Shown here piece by piece: positions 51,997 through 60,885 of a stretch of DNA of 64,000 nt. The notes under the pieces were generated by a model that was given only the letters and a program-made list of their open reading frames with translations, had not been told where the DNA came from and searched no databases. Made by a program: the position numbers and the translations under genes. Source of the DNA: VYFG01 sp965204165 (GTDB taxonomy: Bacteria > Pseudomonadota > Gammaproteobacteria > Arenicellales > Poriferihabitantaceae); contig OZ241969.1 in NCBI GenBank assembly GCA_965204165.1, forward strand, positions 2,170,001 to 2,234,000, written 5' to 3'. Positions within the stretch are counted from its first letter, which is position 1. Each line of letters opens with the position of its first letter.

Positions 51997-52088
51997 ATTC
52001 CACGGCAAAGTTGCCACCCATTCCACGCTGAAAGTTGCCACCGATTCCACGGCAAAGTTGCCACTCATTCCACGGTGAAAGTTGCCAC
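51997..52088 (+). repeat. Left multiple terminal repeats of IS21 (four units)
   Basis: Four copies of ATTCCACGG(C/T)(G)AAAGTTGCCAC start at 51997, 52020, 52044 and 52067, a period of 23-24 bases. In IS21 elements such repeats are transposase binding sites. Confidence 0.88.
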
Positions 52089-52177
52089 TTTCACCAAGGC
52101 ATACACTCCCATCGGAGCCGAACGACGCATGATTGACAACCCGGTATGGTGCCCGCCTTTTCAACGAGGAGGCGCCC

Positions 52178-52945
52178 ATGCCACACAAGAGTCTATCCAT
52201 GCGAAAAATCAAGGAAATCCTGAGGCTGAACCAGCAAGGGTTGAGCAACCGGGAAATCGGCAGGATCTGCAGGATCAGCCACACCACGGTCAGCAACTAT
52301 CTGTTGCGGCTGGACCAGGAGGGGCTTTCGTGGCCACTTCCGGATAATCTGAACGACGCCGATCTCGAGCGGCGCCTGTTTCCACCGCCGGAGCCCCGGC
52401 GGCTGGCCAGGAAGCGGGGGGTCCCGGACTGGGTGTACATCCACAAGGAGCTCCGTCGCAAGGGCGTGACCCTGCAACTGCTGTGGGACGAGTACCGGGA
52501 GGGGAACCCCGAGGGATACGAGTATTCCTGGTTCTGCCGGCACTACCGCAAGTGGGCCGGCAAGCTGGATCTGGTGATGCGGCAGGACCACAAGGCGGGT
52601 GAGAAGCTGTTCGTGGACTACGCCGGCATGACGGTGGGGATCATCGACCCGTCCACGGGGGAGGAGCGCCAGGCCCAGCTCTTCGTGGCGGCGCTGGGTG
52701 CGTCGGGCTACACCTATGCCGAGGTCACCTGGACCCAGGGACTGGAAGACTGGATCACGTCCCACCAGAACTGCTTCTCCTGGATGGGTGGCTGTCCCGA
52801 GATTGTCGTGCCCGACAACCTGCGGTCCGCGGTGGTGAAGGCCCACCGGTACGAGCCCGACATCAACCCCACCTACCAGGAAATGGCGGAGCACCATGAC
52901 CTGGCTGTGGTGCCTGCGCGCGTCCGGCGCCCGCGGGAGAAGGCT
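52178..52945 (+). pseudogene. istA: istA transposase, 5' part (interrupted)
   Basis: 256 codons of an IS21 IstA. SMRKIKEILRLNQQGLSNRE IGRICRIS is the N-terminal helix-turn-helix, and GEKLFVDYAGMTVGIIDP starts the DDE integrase core (first catalytic Asp); VVPDNLRSAV has the second Asp. AGGAGG lies seven bases before ATG 52178. Homology ends at RRPREKA, where the serine-recombinase element begins. With 56314-57090 the frame rejoins to 514 codons, a normal IstA length. Confidence 0.92.
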
Positions 52946-55077
52946 TATGCATCGGATTGTCTATTGTGAGGCTCCAGGAGAATTGGTTCGCATGGGGAAT
53001 CGGGATTCCCGGATGATAGCCGGTTATCGACCAGGACGGGGGGTCTGGGACTCCGGCTGCCCTGTCCCTTGAGGATCGTCTTGCCCTCGGCAAGACGATA
53101 AAGGTGACCGCGCTTGTCACAGACAATGCGCTCAAGCAGTCCGAGACGCCCCCACTCGTGGATCGTGTTGTTTGAGACGCCCAGCTTCCCACCCAATGCC
53201 GCCGCAGGGACAAAGCCCTGGTCGAGCAGCCGCTGGCGTCGATTCCGGAGACCGTATGCCATGCGCAGGGTTTTCACTTTCTTGGCGGTATACGTATGAC
53301 CCTGCCAGGTTCGGTGCCCGAGCTCGTTGAGCCGCCGGGCGGCTTCATGATCGGTGAAGGAATTCAGCAACTCATCGAGCCTGGCGACCGTTTCGTCCGG
53401 GGTTTTCCGTATTCTCGACATCGGCAACGGCAGCGGCACGACAAACGTGTGGGTTCGTCCGCCCCGGAACCGCACGGCCACGGTGATCGTCTCCCGCTTG
53501 GTGAGCGTCACATCCTCCACCAGCAGTCCCATCATGCGCTTTCGGTCGATGGGCTGCGTGCGCGGATCGTTCCAGACGCGCGGAAAGTCCTCCGACAGGG
53601 CCATGATTTTTTCCCGGGCTTCCTGATCGAGCAGCTTCCTGTCCCTTGCACGCTGCCGGTCATGTTCCTGCTGCAGGTCTTCCAGGCGTATCATCTGCTG
53701 GTTCCAGTCCGCCTCGAGGGAGTCCGCAACCCGCCGGTTTTCGGGGTCGACGTTCAGGTAGCGGCGGCGGGCGAGTTCCGACTCGTACCGGGCCTGCTCG
53801 AGTTGCGCCGCCCGAAGGTCGTCGGCCTGCCGTATGCGTCCCGTGATCTCATCCTGGACCGCCAGGGTGACGTTCAGCGCCTCCGGCGCCACGGCTTCCA
53901 GCAGGAGTTTCTCCATGGCCCTGTCGATGTAATTGCCGCGGATGGACTGGCACATCTTTCCGGCGTGGCGCACGGATTCATGGGAGCATTGGTAATAGGG
54001 CTCCAGCACGCTTTTCCTGACCATCTGATAGCGGGTCTGCATGCGCCTTCCGCATTTGCCGCACATCAGGCGGCCCTGGAGCAGGGCGGCGCCTTCGCGG
54101 GGCATGCTGCCCCGCTCGCCGATGGAGCACCCCTGCCGGTTGCGCTTCAGGGTGGACTGGTTGGCCTCGTATTCCTCCCAGCTGATGTAGCCGACATGGA
54201 CCCCTTGAATCAGCACCGTCCAGTCTTCCCGTGCCCGACTGACAACGGCGGTCCGCATTTCCGGCGTACGGACGGATGCCGTGCGGCCGTAAACGAACGC
54301 TCCCGCATACCGGGGATTGTGCAGGATCTGCAGGACCCGGGAGTGCTCCATGCGGCTCCAGTGGACTTCGCCCTTGTGAACGCCGTGACGGATTCGCCGG
54401 GGAAACTCGATACCCTCCCGGTTGAACCGCCGAAGGGTCGCCGAGGCGGAGCCGGTTTCGCGGAACGTGGCGAACAGGAGTTCGACGGCACCCCGAATCC
54501 GGCCGTCCGGATCGAGCGCCACCGCTCCATTGGCCTGGTAGACCAGGCCGACCGGCAGGGGGGTCTGCAGTTCTCCCCGATGCGCCTTGCTCAGAATCCC
54601 GCCCTGCAGGCGCGCCTTCAGCACATGCAGTTCGGCCTCGCTCATCGTGCCCTTGAGCCCCAGCAGCAGACGGTCGTTGAAGTGGGAGGGATCGTAGACC
54701 CCGTCCTCGTCGAGTATCAGCGTCCGTGACAGCGCCGCCAGCTCGATCAGCCGGTGCCAGTCGGCGTTGTTGCGGGCCAGGCGGGAGACCTCCAGCCCGA
54801 GCACAATGCCCACCTCGCCCATGGCTACCTTGGAGACGAGTTCCTGAAACCCGTCCCGGCCGGCGGCATCGGCGCCGGACTGCCCGAGGTCGCTGTCGAT
54901 GGTGTGAATCCGCTCGATCGGCCAGCCGAGCGCGATGGCCCGCTCCCTCAGGGCGTATTGCCGCTTGGTGCTCTCGGTGTTGTGCATCACCTGACGCAGC
55001 GATGATTGCCGCACATACAGGTACGCGTCACGTTCCAGATGCGTGGTGGATACCTTCCGGTAGGCTTCAGTAGACAT
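52945..55077 (-). CDS. Large serine recombinase
   Basis: A 710-aa site-specific recombinase. The resolvase domain shows AYLYVRQSSLRQVMHNTEST (catalytic Ser in RQSS), LGLEVSRLARNNADWHRLIELA and RLLLGLKGTMSEAELHVLKAR. A recombinase domain follows (about 190-290, with SRVLQILHNPRYAGAFVYGR), then a zinc ribbon (LMCGKCGRRM ... YQCSH), a coiled coil (about 440-510) and a C-terminal HTH-like segment (LGGKLGVSNNTIHEWGRLGL). It probably cuts and rejoins the element ends. Its TAA stop uses the last base of the left AAGGCT core. It overlaps the preceding small gene by 11 bases. Confidence 0.92.
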   Translation of the reverse strand: MSTEAYRKVSTTHLERDAYLYVRQSSLRQVMHNTESTKRQYALRERAIALGWPIERIHTIDSDLGQSGADAAGRDGFQELVSKVAMGEVGIVLGLEVSRLARNNADWHRLIELAALSRTLILDEDGVYDPSHFNDRLLLGLKGTMSEAELHVLKARLQGGILSKAHRGELQTPLPVGLVYQANGAVALDPDGRIRGAVELLFATFRETGSASATLRRFNREGIEFPRRIRHGVHKGEVHWSRMEHSRVLQILHNPRYAGAFVYGRTASVRTPEMRTAVVSRAREDWTVLIQGVHVGYISWEEYEANQSTLKRNRQGCSIGERGSMPREGAALLQGRLMCGKCGRRMQTRYQMVRKSVLEPYYQCSHESVRHAGKMCQSIRGNYIDRAMEKLLLEAVAPEALNVTLAVQDEITGRIRQADDLRAAQLEQARYESELARRRYLNVDPENRRVADSLEADWNQQMIRLEDLQQEHDRQRARDRKLLDQEAREKIMALSEDFPRVWNDPRTQPIDRKRMMGLLVEDVTLTKRETITVAVRFRGGRTHTFVVPLPLPMSRIRKTPDETVARLDELLNSFTDHEAARRLNELGHRTWQGHTYTAKKVKTLRMAYGLRNRRQRLLDQGFVPAAALGGKLGVSNNTIHEWGRLGLLERIVCDKRGHLYRLAEGKTILKGQGSRSPRPPVLVDNRLSSGNPDSPCEPILLEPHNRQSDA

Positions 55078-55399
55078 GCTGGTCTCCCGACTGGATCTGC
55101 AAAACCATGTTGGCCATCAGCCGCACCAGCTCCGGGCCGAATCCGGTTTCCGGAGGGCGCCCTGCGGACTCGTGGCGGTCCAGGGGTGCGGGCGGGGGCA
55201 CCGCGGATGCGGCGGCAGCCAGTTGGACCAGCCCCCGGGCCATGCCATGGAACCGGATGGCCGCGACCCCGATGCGGCAGGCCCGGTTCCCCAGCACGCC
55301 GGCGCGGACCTGTTCGTAACTCTGCATGGCTCCGGCAGGCAAGGTGATCATTTCCGGTTCATCCGGCGTTTTTTTTTCGGGCAAGCGCCCGCTGGACAC
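55067..55399 (-). CDS. Small protein of the serine-recombinase element
   Basis: A 110-aa protein with a GTG start. ITLPAGAMQSYEQVRAGVLG at the N-terminus and ELVRLMANMVLQIQ at the end look like helices; the centre is Ala/Pro-rich. It overlaps the helix-turn-helix gene by 41 bases and the recombinase gene by 11 bases, so the three are translated together. I do not recognise a named domain; a recombination directionality or accessory function is possible. Confidence 0.65.
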   Translation of the reverse strand: MSSGRLPEKKTPDEPEMITLPAGAMQSYEQVRAGVLGNRACRIGVAAIRFHGMARGLVQLAAAASAVPPPAPLDRHESAGRPPETGFGPELVRLMANMVLQIQSGDQHVY

Positions 55400-55814
55400 T
55401 GCGCGGATGAACCGACAGGCCGAACTCCTCCCGGATCAGTGCGCACAACTGCGCCACGCCGGGCGCGTCATCCCGGGACCGCTGTTCCCCGATGAAGGCC
55501 ATCACCCGCTCATCCAGCTTGTGCGCCCCCCTGGGACCGCGTCTCCGGGGCAGCAATCCGGCCAGGCCGTCCCGGTCATACGCCGATTCCGCCTGATAGT
55601 AGGTCGGGCGCGTGACTCCGAACAGCTTCGCGGCCTCGACCTTGGTCGCCCTCCCGCTGCGGACATGCCGCAGCATCTCGTAGCGGACCTGCACCAGATC
55701 CCTGGGATCGAAGAAGTCGTCTGTCAGAAAGGCCGGCGCCCGCACCCGCTCGGGATGGGGGTTGAGAACGCCGATGTCTTTCAGGCGTCCGACCTTGGGG
55801 TTCTGGGTGGTCAT
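55359..55814 (-). CDS. Helix-turn-helix protein of the serine-recombinase element
   Basis: A 151-aa DNA-binding protein. RYEMLRHVRSGRATKVEAAKLFGVTRPTYYQAESAYDRDGLAGLLPRRRGPRG is like the winged-helix N-terminus of IS630/ISL3-type transposases (HTH_29 type). ALIREEFGLSVHPRSVQRAL is a second HTH-like segment. There is no DDE catalytic domain. It may regulate the element or help the recombinase to find target DNA. ATG 55814 was chosen; TTG 55829 is possible. Confidence 0.75.
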   Translation of the reverse strand: MTTQNPKVGRLKDIGVLNPHPERVRAPAFLTDDFFDPRDLVQVRYEMLRHVRSGRATKVEAAKLFGVTRPTYYQAESAYDRDGLAGLLPRRRGPRGAHKLDERVMAFIGEQRSRDDAPGVAQLCALIREEFGLSVHPRSVQRALARKKNAG

Positions 55815-55990
55815 GGAACGATCGGTCAAAACTAAATGTAAGTATATATATGACGTATATGAATCAATGTCAACCTATCCGAGTCCCGTATTTCTAACCA
55901 ATGCAGGGGATTTATGAGCATATTCCACTTCCATGCCTTCGGATCTCAGGATCTGACACGGCATAATAGAATTTACATTTATGGCATAAT

Positions 55991-56173
55991 TCACTTTACA
56001 CCCCCTTCCAGCCTCTCCCATACGGTCCTGACCATCAAGGACAACTCCAGCAGGTCATCCGTCCGAAACCACGAACGGCCTTCGGAGACCCGGCCGAAGG
56101 TGTCCTCCTCCGCTGCGCTGGTCCATGAAGCCCGCATGGAACGGAGGTTTCCTTCCTCGTCGTAGTACATCAC
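55991..56173 (-). CDS. DUF5372-like protein of the serine-recombinase element
   Basis: The ATG frame gives 60 residues (MMYYDEEGNLRSMRASWTSA...). The same frame is open upstream to 56312, and translation of 56260-56174 gives LFTITHPFHPELGRQYTLVV, then RKNNWGEDRV. That is what I expect of DUF5372 proteins, small genes often next to serine recombinases. No ATG, GTG or TTG lies in frame before the family N-terminus, apart from GTG 56176. Either a rare start is used or the gene has lost its start. Function unknown. Confidence 0.6.
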   Translation of the reverse strand: MMYYDEEGNLRSMRASWTSAAEEDTFGRVSEGRSWFRTDDLLELSLMVRTVWERLEGGVK

Positions 56174-56313
56174 CCGGTCCTCCCCCCAGTTGTTCTTGCG
56201 AACGACCAGCGTGTACTGCCGTCCAAGTTCAGGGTGGAACGGGTGTGTGATGGTGAATAGATCGGCTGCGTCAGTTGTAGGACAACCAGCAGTTGACGAC
56301 TTGAGATAAGGCT

Positions 56314-57090
56314 AAAGCGGAATTGAGCGTGCTTTTGGCAGAGCGCTGGATCCTCGCGGCCCTGCGCAACCGGCGGTTCTTCTCCCTGCGGGAGGTCAAC
56401 ATCGAGATCGGGCAGCTGCTGGAGAAACTCAACAACAAGCCGTTCCAGAAGCTCCCCGGCAGCCGCCGGGAACTCTTCGAGGAGCTCGACAGGCCGGCCC
56501 TGAAACCACTGCCCCGGGAGCCCTACGAGTTCGCCGAGTGGAAGAAGGTCCGCGTCCACAGCACGGACTATCACGTCGAGTTCGACAAGCACTGGTACTC
56601 CGTTCCCTGCGCACTCGTCGGGATCGAGATCGAACTCCGGGCCACCCGCAACACCATCGAATGCCTCCACAAGGGCCAGCGGGTCGCGAGCCACCGGCGC
56701 TCCTGGCTGCGGGGCAGGCACACCACTGCCTCGGAACACATGCCAGAGAAGCACCGCAAGGTGGGGGAATGGTCCCCGGAGCGCATCGTCGCATGGGCCG
56801 GAAAGGCTGGCCCCGACACCGCGGCGCTGGTGAAGAAGATGATGGCTTCGCGCCAACATCCCCAGCAGGCCTTCCGCGCCTGCCTCGGCATCATGCGCCT
56901 CGGCCAGTCCTACGGCAACGAGCGGCTCAACGCCGCCTGCAAACGGGCCCTGTACCTGAAGACCCTCAAGTACCGGAGCGTCGAGGCGATCCTCAAGAAC
57001 GGACTCGACCGGAAAAAACCGGAGCCCGCCCAGGAGTCCATCCTTCCGGATGACCATGGGAATGTCCGGGGCCCCTCCTATTACCACTGA
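56314..57090 (+). pseudogene. istA: istA transposase, 3' part
   Basis: 259 codons completing IstA: KAELSVLLAERWILAALRNR, then FFSLREVNIEIGQLLEKLNN, the segment after the DDE core with the final catalytic Glu region upstream of it. VHSTDYHVEFDKHWYSVPCAL is the beta-barrel domain of IstA. No start codon of its own is expected; an internal TTG at 56323 may allow a fragment to be made. Confidence 0.9.
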
Positions 57091-57124
57091 CCTCTTGACT
57101 TCAACGACAACCGGAGAAACCAAC

Positions 57125-57898
57125 ATGTTGAACCATCCCACCCTGGACAAGCTCCAGAAACTGAAACTCACCGGCATGGCCGCGGCCCTCGCCGACCAGA
57201 CGAGTATATCCGACATTGACGAACTCGACTTCATGGAGCGACTCGGGCTCCTCGTGGACCGGGAGGCCACCGAGCGGGAAGACCGCCGGCTCACCGCCCG
57301 CCTGCGGCTCGCCAGGTTCAGGCACAACGCCGCCATGGAGGATATCGACTACCGTGCCCCCAGGGGCCTCGACAGGGGCCTGATGCAGTCACTGGCAGCC
57401 TGCCGCTGGGTCGCCGACCATCTCAATATCCTGATCACCGGACCCACCGGCGTTGGCAAGACCTGGATCGCCTGTGCGCTGGCCCAGAAAGCGTGCCGGG
57501 AGGGATACCATGCCCGGTATGTCCGTTTCCCCGCACTGCTGCGGGACCTGGCCGTCGCCAAGGGAGACGGGCGGTATCCCAAGCTGCTGTCGGCCCTCGC
57601 CAGGGTCGACGTCCTGCTGATCGACGACTGGGGCCTTGAGAACATGAACACCGAAAACCGCCGCGACCTGCTGGAACTCCTCGAGGACCGGTACGGGGCC
57701 CGTTCCACCGTGGTGACCAGCCAGCTGGCGGTGGAGAGCTGGTACGAAGGCGTTGGCGATCCGGTCCTCGCGGACGCGATCCTCGACCGGCTGGTGCACA
57801 ATGCCTACCGGATCGGCCTCAAGGGCGAGTCCATGCGGAAGAAGAAGTCCGTGGCCATGATGGCCGGATCCGGGGATCCGGAGTCCGGTCCGGAATGA
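57125..57898 (+). CDS. istB: IstB-like AAA+ transposition helper
   Basis: A 257-aa ATPase related to DnaC. ILITGPTGVGKTWIACALAQ is the Walker A, VDVLLIDDWGLENM the Walker B, VVTSQLAVESWYE sensor I, and LVHNAYRIGLKGESMRKK the C-terminus. IstB remodels target DNA and recruits IstA. It is intact, with GGAGA before the ATG, 34 bases after the istA stop. Confidence 0.95.
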   Translation: MLNHPTLDKLQKLKLTGMAAALADQTSISDIDELDFMERLGLLVDREATEREDRRLTARLRLARFRHNAAMEDIDYRAPRGLDRGLMQSLAACRWVADHLNILITGPTGVGKTWIACALAQKACREGYHARYVRFPALLRDLAVAKGDGRYPKLLSALARVDVLLIDDWGLENMNTENRRDLLELLEDRYGARSTVVTSQLAVESWYEGVGDPVLADAILDRLVHNAYRIGLKGESMRKKKSVAMMAGSGDPESGPE

Positions 57899-58211
57899 AA
57901 CCGGCAACCCGAAACGGGATCGGCGTCCGCCGCACTACCGCGCTTCGCTTGCTCTCCGCAATGCCGCGCGACAAACAAGTTTGTCGCCCGTCATCACGGA
58001 CCAGGGCTGTCTTGCAGGTGAGAAAAAGCAGGTCAATAAATGACCTTGAAAAGCCAAAGGCGGTGGCGCCGGTGATCGCCGGAAACTGGAAATACGGGGG
58101 TGCGTGGCGTAAGATTCGTCACGCACCCGCGACCGGGCGAGAGGATCTGAGTCCTACAGCCTGATGACCGTTGCGTCGCTTCGCTCCGATGAGAAGGTGC
58201 CCTGGATGAAA
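57899..58211. other. Non-coding right end of IS21
   Basis: About 310 bases between istB and the right terminal repeats contain no supported gene. The stretch GCGTCGCTTCGCTCCGATGAG (58173 onward) has a small hairpin. Confidence 0.45.
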
Positions 58212-58277
58212 TGGCAACTTTGCCGTGGAATGGGTGGCAACTTTCACTGTGGAACAGGTGGCAACTTTCCGTGGAAT
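58212..58277 (-). repeat. Right multiple terminal repeats of IS21 (three units)
   Basis: Three inverted copies of the left-end unit (GTGGCAACTTT...GTGGAAT) begin at 58212, 58234 and 58258. Together with the four left units they give seven sites. Confidence 0.87.
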
Positions 58278-58282
58278 AGCCA

Positions 58283-58986
58283 AAAGTACGCAGGCAGCGG
58301 AGCGAATCCTGAAAAGTATCCTTGCCGACGGAGTCGTAGACTACCGCCGCGCCTTCGCCATCCGTCGCATCCTGCACGATTTCAACGAAATCCTGTTCGC
58401 TGCGGACGACCGGGATATGGCATCCCGCCGCCCGGGCAGCTTCCGCCTTCGCCGGTGTGCTCACGGTGCCGATTATGGTTGCTCCAAGCGCCGCGGCCCA
58501 CTGGCACAGGATCTGCCCGGTCCCTCCTGCGGCAGCATGAACAACGATCGTGTCACCGGATTGAACGCTGTAGGTACGCGTGAGCAGGTATTGCGCAGTC
58601 AGGCCCTTCAGCAGCGACGACGCCACATCCAGGTCCCTCATGTCTTCCGGCAGATGCAACAGGTTTTCGGCCGGATAGTTTCGAACCTCCGAGTAGCTTC
58701 CAAGAGGGCGTCTTGAATAACAGACCCGTTGACCGATCTCGAAATTCGCCACGTCGGAGCCGAGACCCTCGACGATCCCCACGGCTTCAATGCCCAGAAC
58801 GCATGGAAAGGGGGGAGCAGGCCAGGGGTGATGACGTCCGCTGCGATGATAGGTGTCGGCGAAATTCACGCCGATCGCGGTGTGCCTCACGCGGACTTCA
58901 TCCGGCTGCGGATCAGGCACCGGCCACTCTTCCCACTTCATGATATCGGGAGGGCCGAGTTCACGGATGACTTGTGCTTTGGGCAT
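58283..58986 (-). pseudogene. 5' fragment of a quinone oxidoreductase gene split by IS21
   Basis: The N-terminal two thirds of a medium-chain dehydrogenase/reductase: MPKAQVIRELGPPDIMKWEE, VNFADTYHRSGRHH, VLGIEAVGIVEGLG and VVHAAAGGTGQILCQWAAALGATIIGTVST (the NADPH fold) define a zeta-crystallin-like quinone oxidoreductase. After LRCLRTFG the frame enters IS21. The rest is at 51700-51985. The reconstituted protein would have 329 residues, the usual length. The fragment still has start codon and cofactor fold but lacks the C-terminus. Confidence 0.92.
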
Positions 58987-59742
58987 CTTGGATTGACCTC
59001 GCTTCTATTCGTTGTGGGAATGCATGGGGCCGGACGCTACTGCATGACCGGAATCGTCAACAGCGCCAGCCACGCCGCGCCCGGGCGCCCGGATGTCCGG
59101 GGATTCCCCGGCCGGCGCCGGGGTGCGGGGCAGCGGCATCTGGCCGTGGGTACGGGGGGCATGTATGCGCCGCATGGAATTGGAGGCGACCGTAGTGGCG
59201 GGGTAGTCCGTTGTCAATAGCCGGATGTTCAACGGAATGTCATGGAATGACTGCGCGCCCTATTCAGGCCGGGATACAAACCGGAGAGGTACGAGACGCA
59301 CCCGTAAACGGTGAAAATTCCCCTCGAAGGAGATTTCAGCTTTCATCCGTACTTGTCCAAGGGCAGGGGCATGAGCATCCGAGTGCGTCAAGGTCCCTTG
59401 CCGAATTCGCCGCCGGTGACCCCTTGCCGCTGGAAATGTGGCCGGGAACAAACGGATCGGCCGCGGGCGGCCGTGAATCGCCCCTTCGGGGTCATGATGC
59501 GGAGTTCAAGATCTTTCGCAGGGAGGCCAGCAGTCTCTATGCGGGACCGGTAGGCGGCGGCATGGTGGTTTTCCGGGGGGGGCAATGCCGGAGTCCGCAC
59601 CGATGGCGGAGCGCATGGAGGCGGTGGAAGATTGTCGGGAAGCCCGTAACTGGACCGGCCCCGCCCGAGAAGGCGTATTCCGGGCGGTTCATGCTCCGGA
59701 CCAACCGGGATGTTCACTGCGGGGCCGCATTGGCGGCCGGAC
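58987..59742. other. Long intergenic stretch without a recognised gene
   Basis: 756 GC-rich bases. Open frames on both strands overlap one another and show no domain or good start. The promoter of the quinone oxidoreductase should lie near 58990-59060. Confidence 0.5.
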
Positions 59743-60564
59743 TCAAGGCGCCGGCCCGCCGATGCGTTCGGTCAGATCGGCAGCGGCTTTCTTGACCTCG
59801 TTGCTGAGCCGTGAGATTCCCGGTTCCGTGAAGCGTACCGTCGGGCCCGAGACCGATATGCCCGCCACTGTATCGCCGTAGGCATTGAACACGGGCGCCG
59901 CAATGCAGCGCATGCCCGCATACCGTTCCTCGTCGTCGAAAGCCCAGCCGCGGGCCCGGGTGGCTTCGAGTTCGGCGAACAGGAGGTCCGGCTTGGTGAG
60001 CGTCCTTGGCGTGAATTCCGGAAGTCCCTTCCTCTGGAGCAGGCTCTCGACCTCCCGGCGCGAGAGCTGTGCGAGCAATGCCTTGCCGGTGCCGCTTGCA
60101 TGCATCGGGGTGCGGGCTCCGGGCGGGAAGAACGCCCTGATCGGATTGTGGGTTTCCACCTGGCCGACGAAGACCATGTCCCCGTCGTCGGCAATCGCGA
60201 GGTTGGCGGTTTCGCCGGTCTCGATCATCAACCGGTGCATGATGTCTCGGCTCGCGTCCACAAGTTGGGTTCGCTTGAGGAATCCGGAGCCGATCCGGAA
60301 CGCCTCGACCCCGATCATCCACTCCTGTGTGTTTTCGTCGAACTCGGCAAACCGGTGACTCTGAAGCGTTGCCAGCAGTCGATGGGCGGTTGGTGGCGGT
60401 ATTCCGGTCTGCATGGCCAGGCTGGAGAGCGTGATCCGGTGTTCGCGCGCGAGCAGGCGGAGCAATTGCAGTCCCCGGTCGAGCGCACGTACCGTGCCGG
60501 TATCGGGTTCGGACATGGGATTGCGTGGCCTGCCACGCGGGCGTTTCGGAGCGGTACGTTCCAT
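59743..60564 (-). CDS. IclR family transcriptional regulator (BhcR-like)
   Basis: A 273-aa regulator. VRALDRGLQLLRLLAREHRITLSSLAMQTGIPPPTAHRLLATLQ is the winged helix (about 25-70), and residues 95-265 form the ligand-binding GAF-like domain (GETANLAIADDGDMVFVGQV, FPPGARTPMHASGTGKALLA). It looks similar to BhcR, the regulator of the beta-hydroxyaspartate cycle, but no such genes are nearby. Start ATG 60564; a longer frame upstream runs into AT-rich promoter DNA. A transposase element sits about 100 bases upstream. Confidence 0.9.
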   Translation of the reverse strand: MERTAPKRPRGRPRNPMSEPDTGTVRALDRGLQLLRLLAREHRITLSSLAMQTGIPPPTAHRLLATLQSHRFAEFDENTQEWMIGVEAFRIGSGFLKRTQLVDASRDIMHRLMIETGETANLAIADDGDMVFVGQVETHNPIRAFFPPGARTPMHASGTGKALLAQLSRREVESLLQRKGLPEFTPRTLTKPDLLFAELEATRARGWAFDDEERYAGMRCIAAPVFNAYGDTVAGISVSGPTVRFTEPGISRLSNEVKKAAADLTERIGGPAP

Positions 60565-60658
60565 TGGAGTCTCTATGCTGTTGTGGGCAGCTGCGGTCTC
60601 TGAGTATAACCCGTTTATTTTTCGATGAATTTTTCTCCTGGGGAAATGAAACATATAA

Positions 60659-60665
60659 CCTGTTG
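60659..60665. repeat. Possible target duplication CCTGTTG, left copy
   Basis: CCTGTTG also occurs at 62196-62202. The two copies stand the same four bases from an inverted ACTTGCAAAATT, so together they bracket a 1530-bp DDE transposase element. Confidence 0.6.
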
Positions 60666-60696
60666 AGCCACTTGCAAAATTCCGGCGAGAGAGAGG

Positions 60697-60715
60697 TATT
60701 GTGCAACGCACAATA
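60697..60715. promoter_or_regulatory. Palindrome TATTGTGC-AAC-GCACAATA
   Basis: A perfect 8-bp inverted repeat with a 3-base spacer, 133 bases upstream of the IclR start. It falls just inside the proposed end of the insertion sequence, so it may belong to that element and not to the regulator. Confidence 0.45.
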
Positions 60716-60885
60716 AGAATGGCCGGATAGCGCCATCGCTGGCGATCAATTACGGATGGATTTTGCCGTCCGGGAGGGCGTGAAGTACCCCGACGAGGGG
60801 ATTCCGGTGGTTTCGGGACGAGCCTTTCCATGCCATCTTTGCGGATGGCAGGGTATTCAGCAGGGAAATCGGTTCGGGGTTCGAC

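Larger units (their letters stand above)
52946..56313. mobile_element. Serine-recombinase element nested in istA
   Basis: A 3368-bp insertion flanked by a direct repeat AAGGCT (52940-52945 and 56308-56313). Removal of 52946-56313 restores istA in frame (REKA-KAELSVLL). It encodes, all on the minus strand, a DUF5372-like protein, a helix-turn-helix protein, a small protein and a 710-aa serine recombinase. No terminal inverted repeats were seen, as expected for serine-recombinase integration. The repeat is the likely crossover core. Confidence 0.88.
51992..58282 (+). mobile_element. IS21-family insertion sequence, itself interrupted
   Basis: Ends are TGGGTATTCCACGG at 51992 and, reading inwards from 58282, TGGCTATTCCACGG, the 5'-TG...CA-3' ends of IS21. 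It holds istA (split) and istB, and several repeats at each end. Without the 3368-bp inner element the length is 2923 bp. The target was a quinone oxidoreductase gene. The core istA and istB are otherwise intact. Confidence 0.93.

Noticed and set aside
51997..52088. CRISPR-like short repeats
   Set aside because: The period of 23-24 bases leaves only 2-3 bases between units, there are no spacers, and inverted copies at the other end show these are IS21 terminal repeats.
53296..54729. 477-codon plus-strand frame
   Set aside because: Antisense to the serine recombinase, whose catalytic motifs are clear.
56170..57336. 388-codon minus-strand frame across the element junction
   Set aside because: Antisense to istA and istB; part of its end overlaps the DUF5372-like gene in a different frame.
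60697..60715. Operator of the IclR regulator
   Set aside because: The palindrome falls inside the proposed end of an insertion sequence, so I keep it only as an unassigned palindrome.
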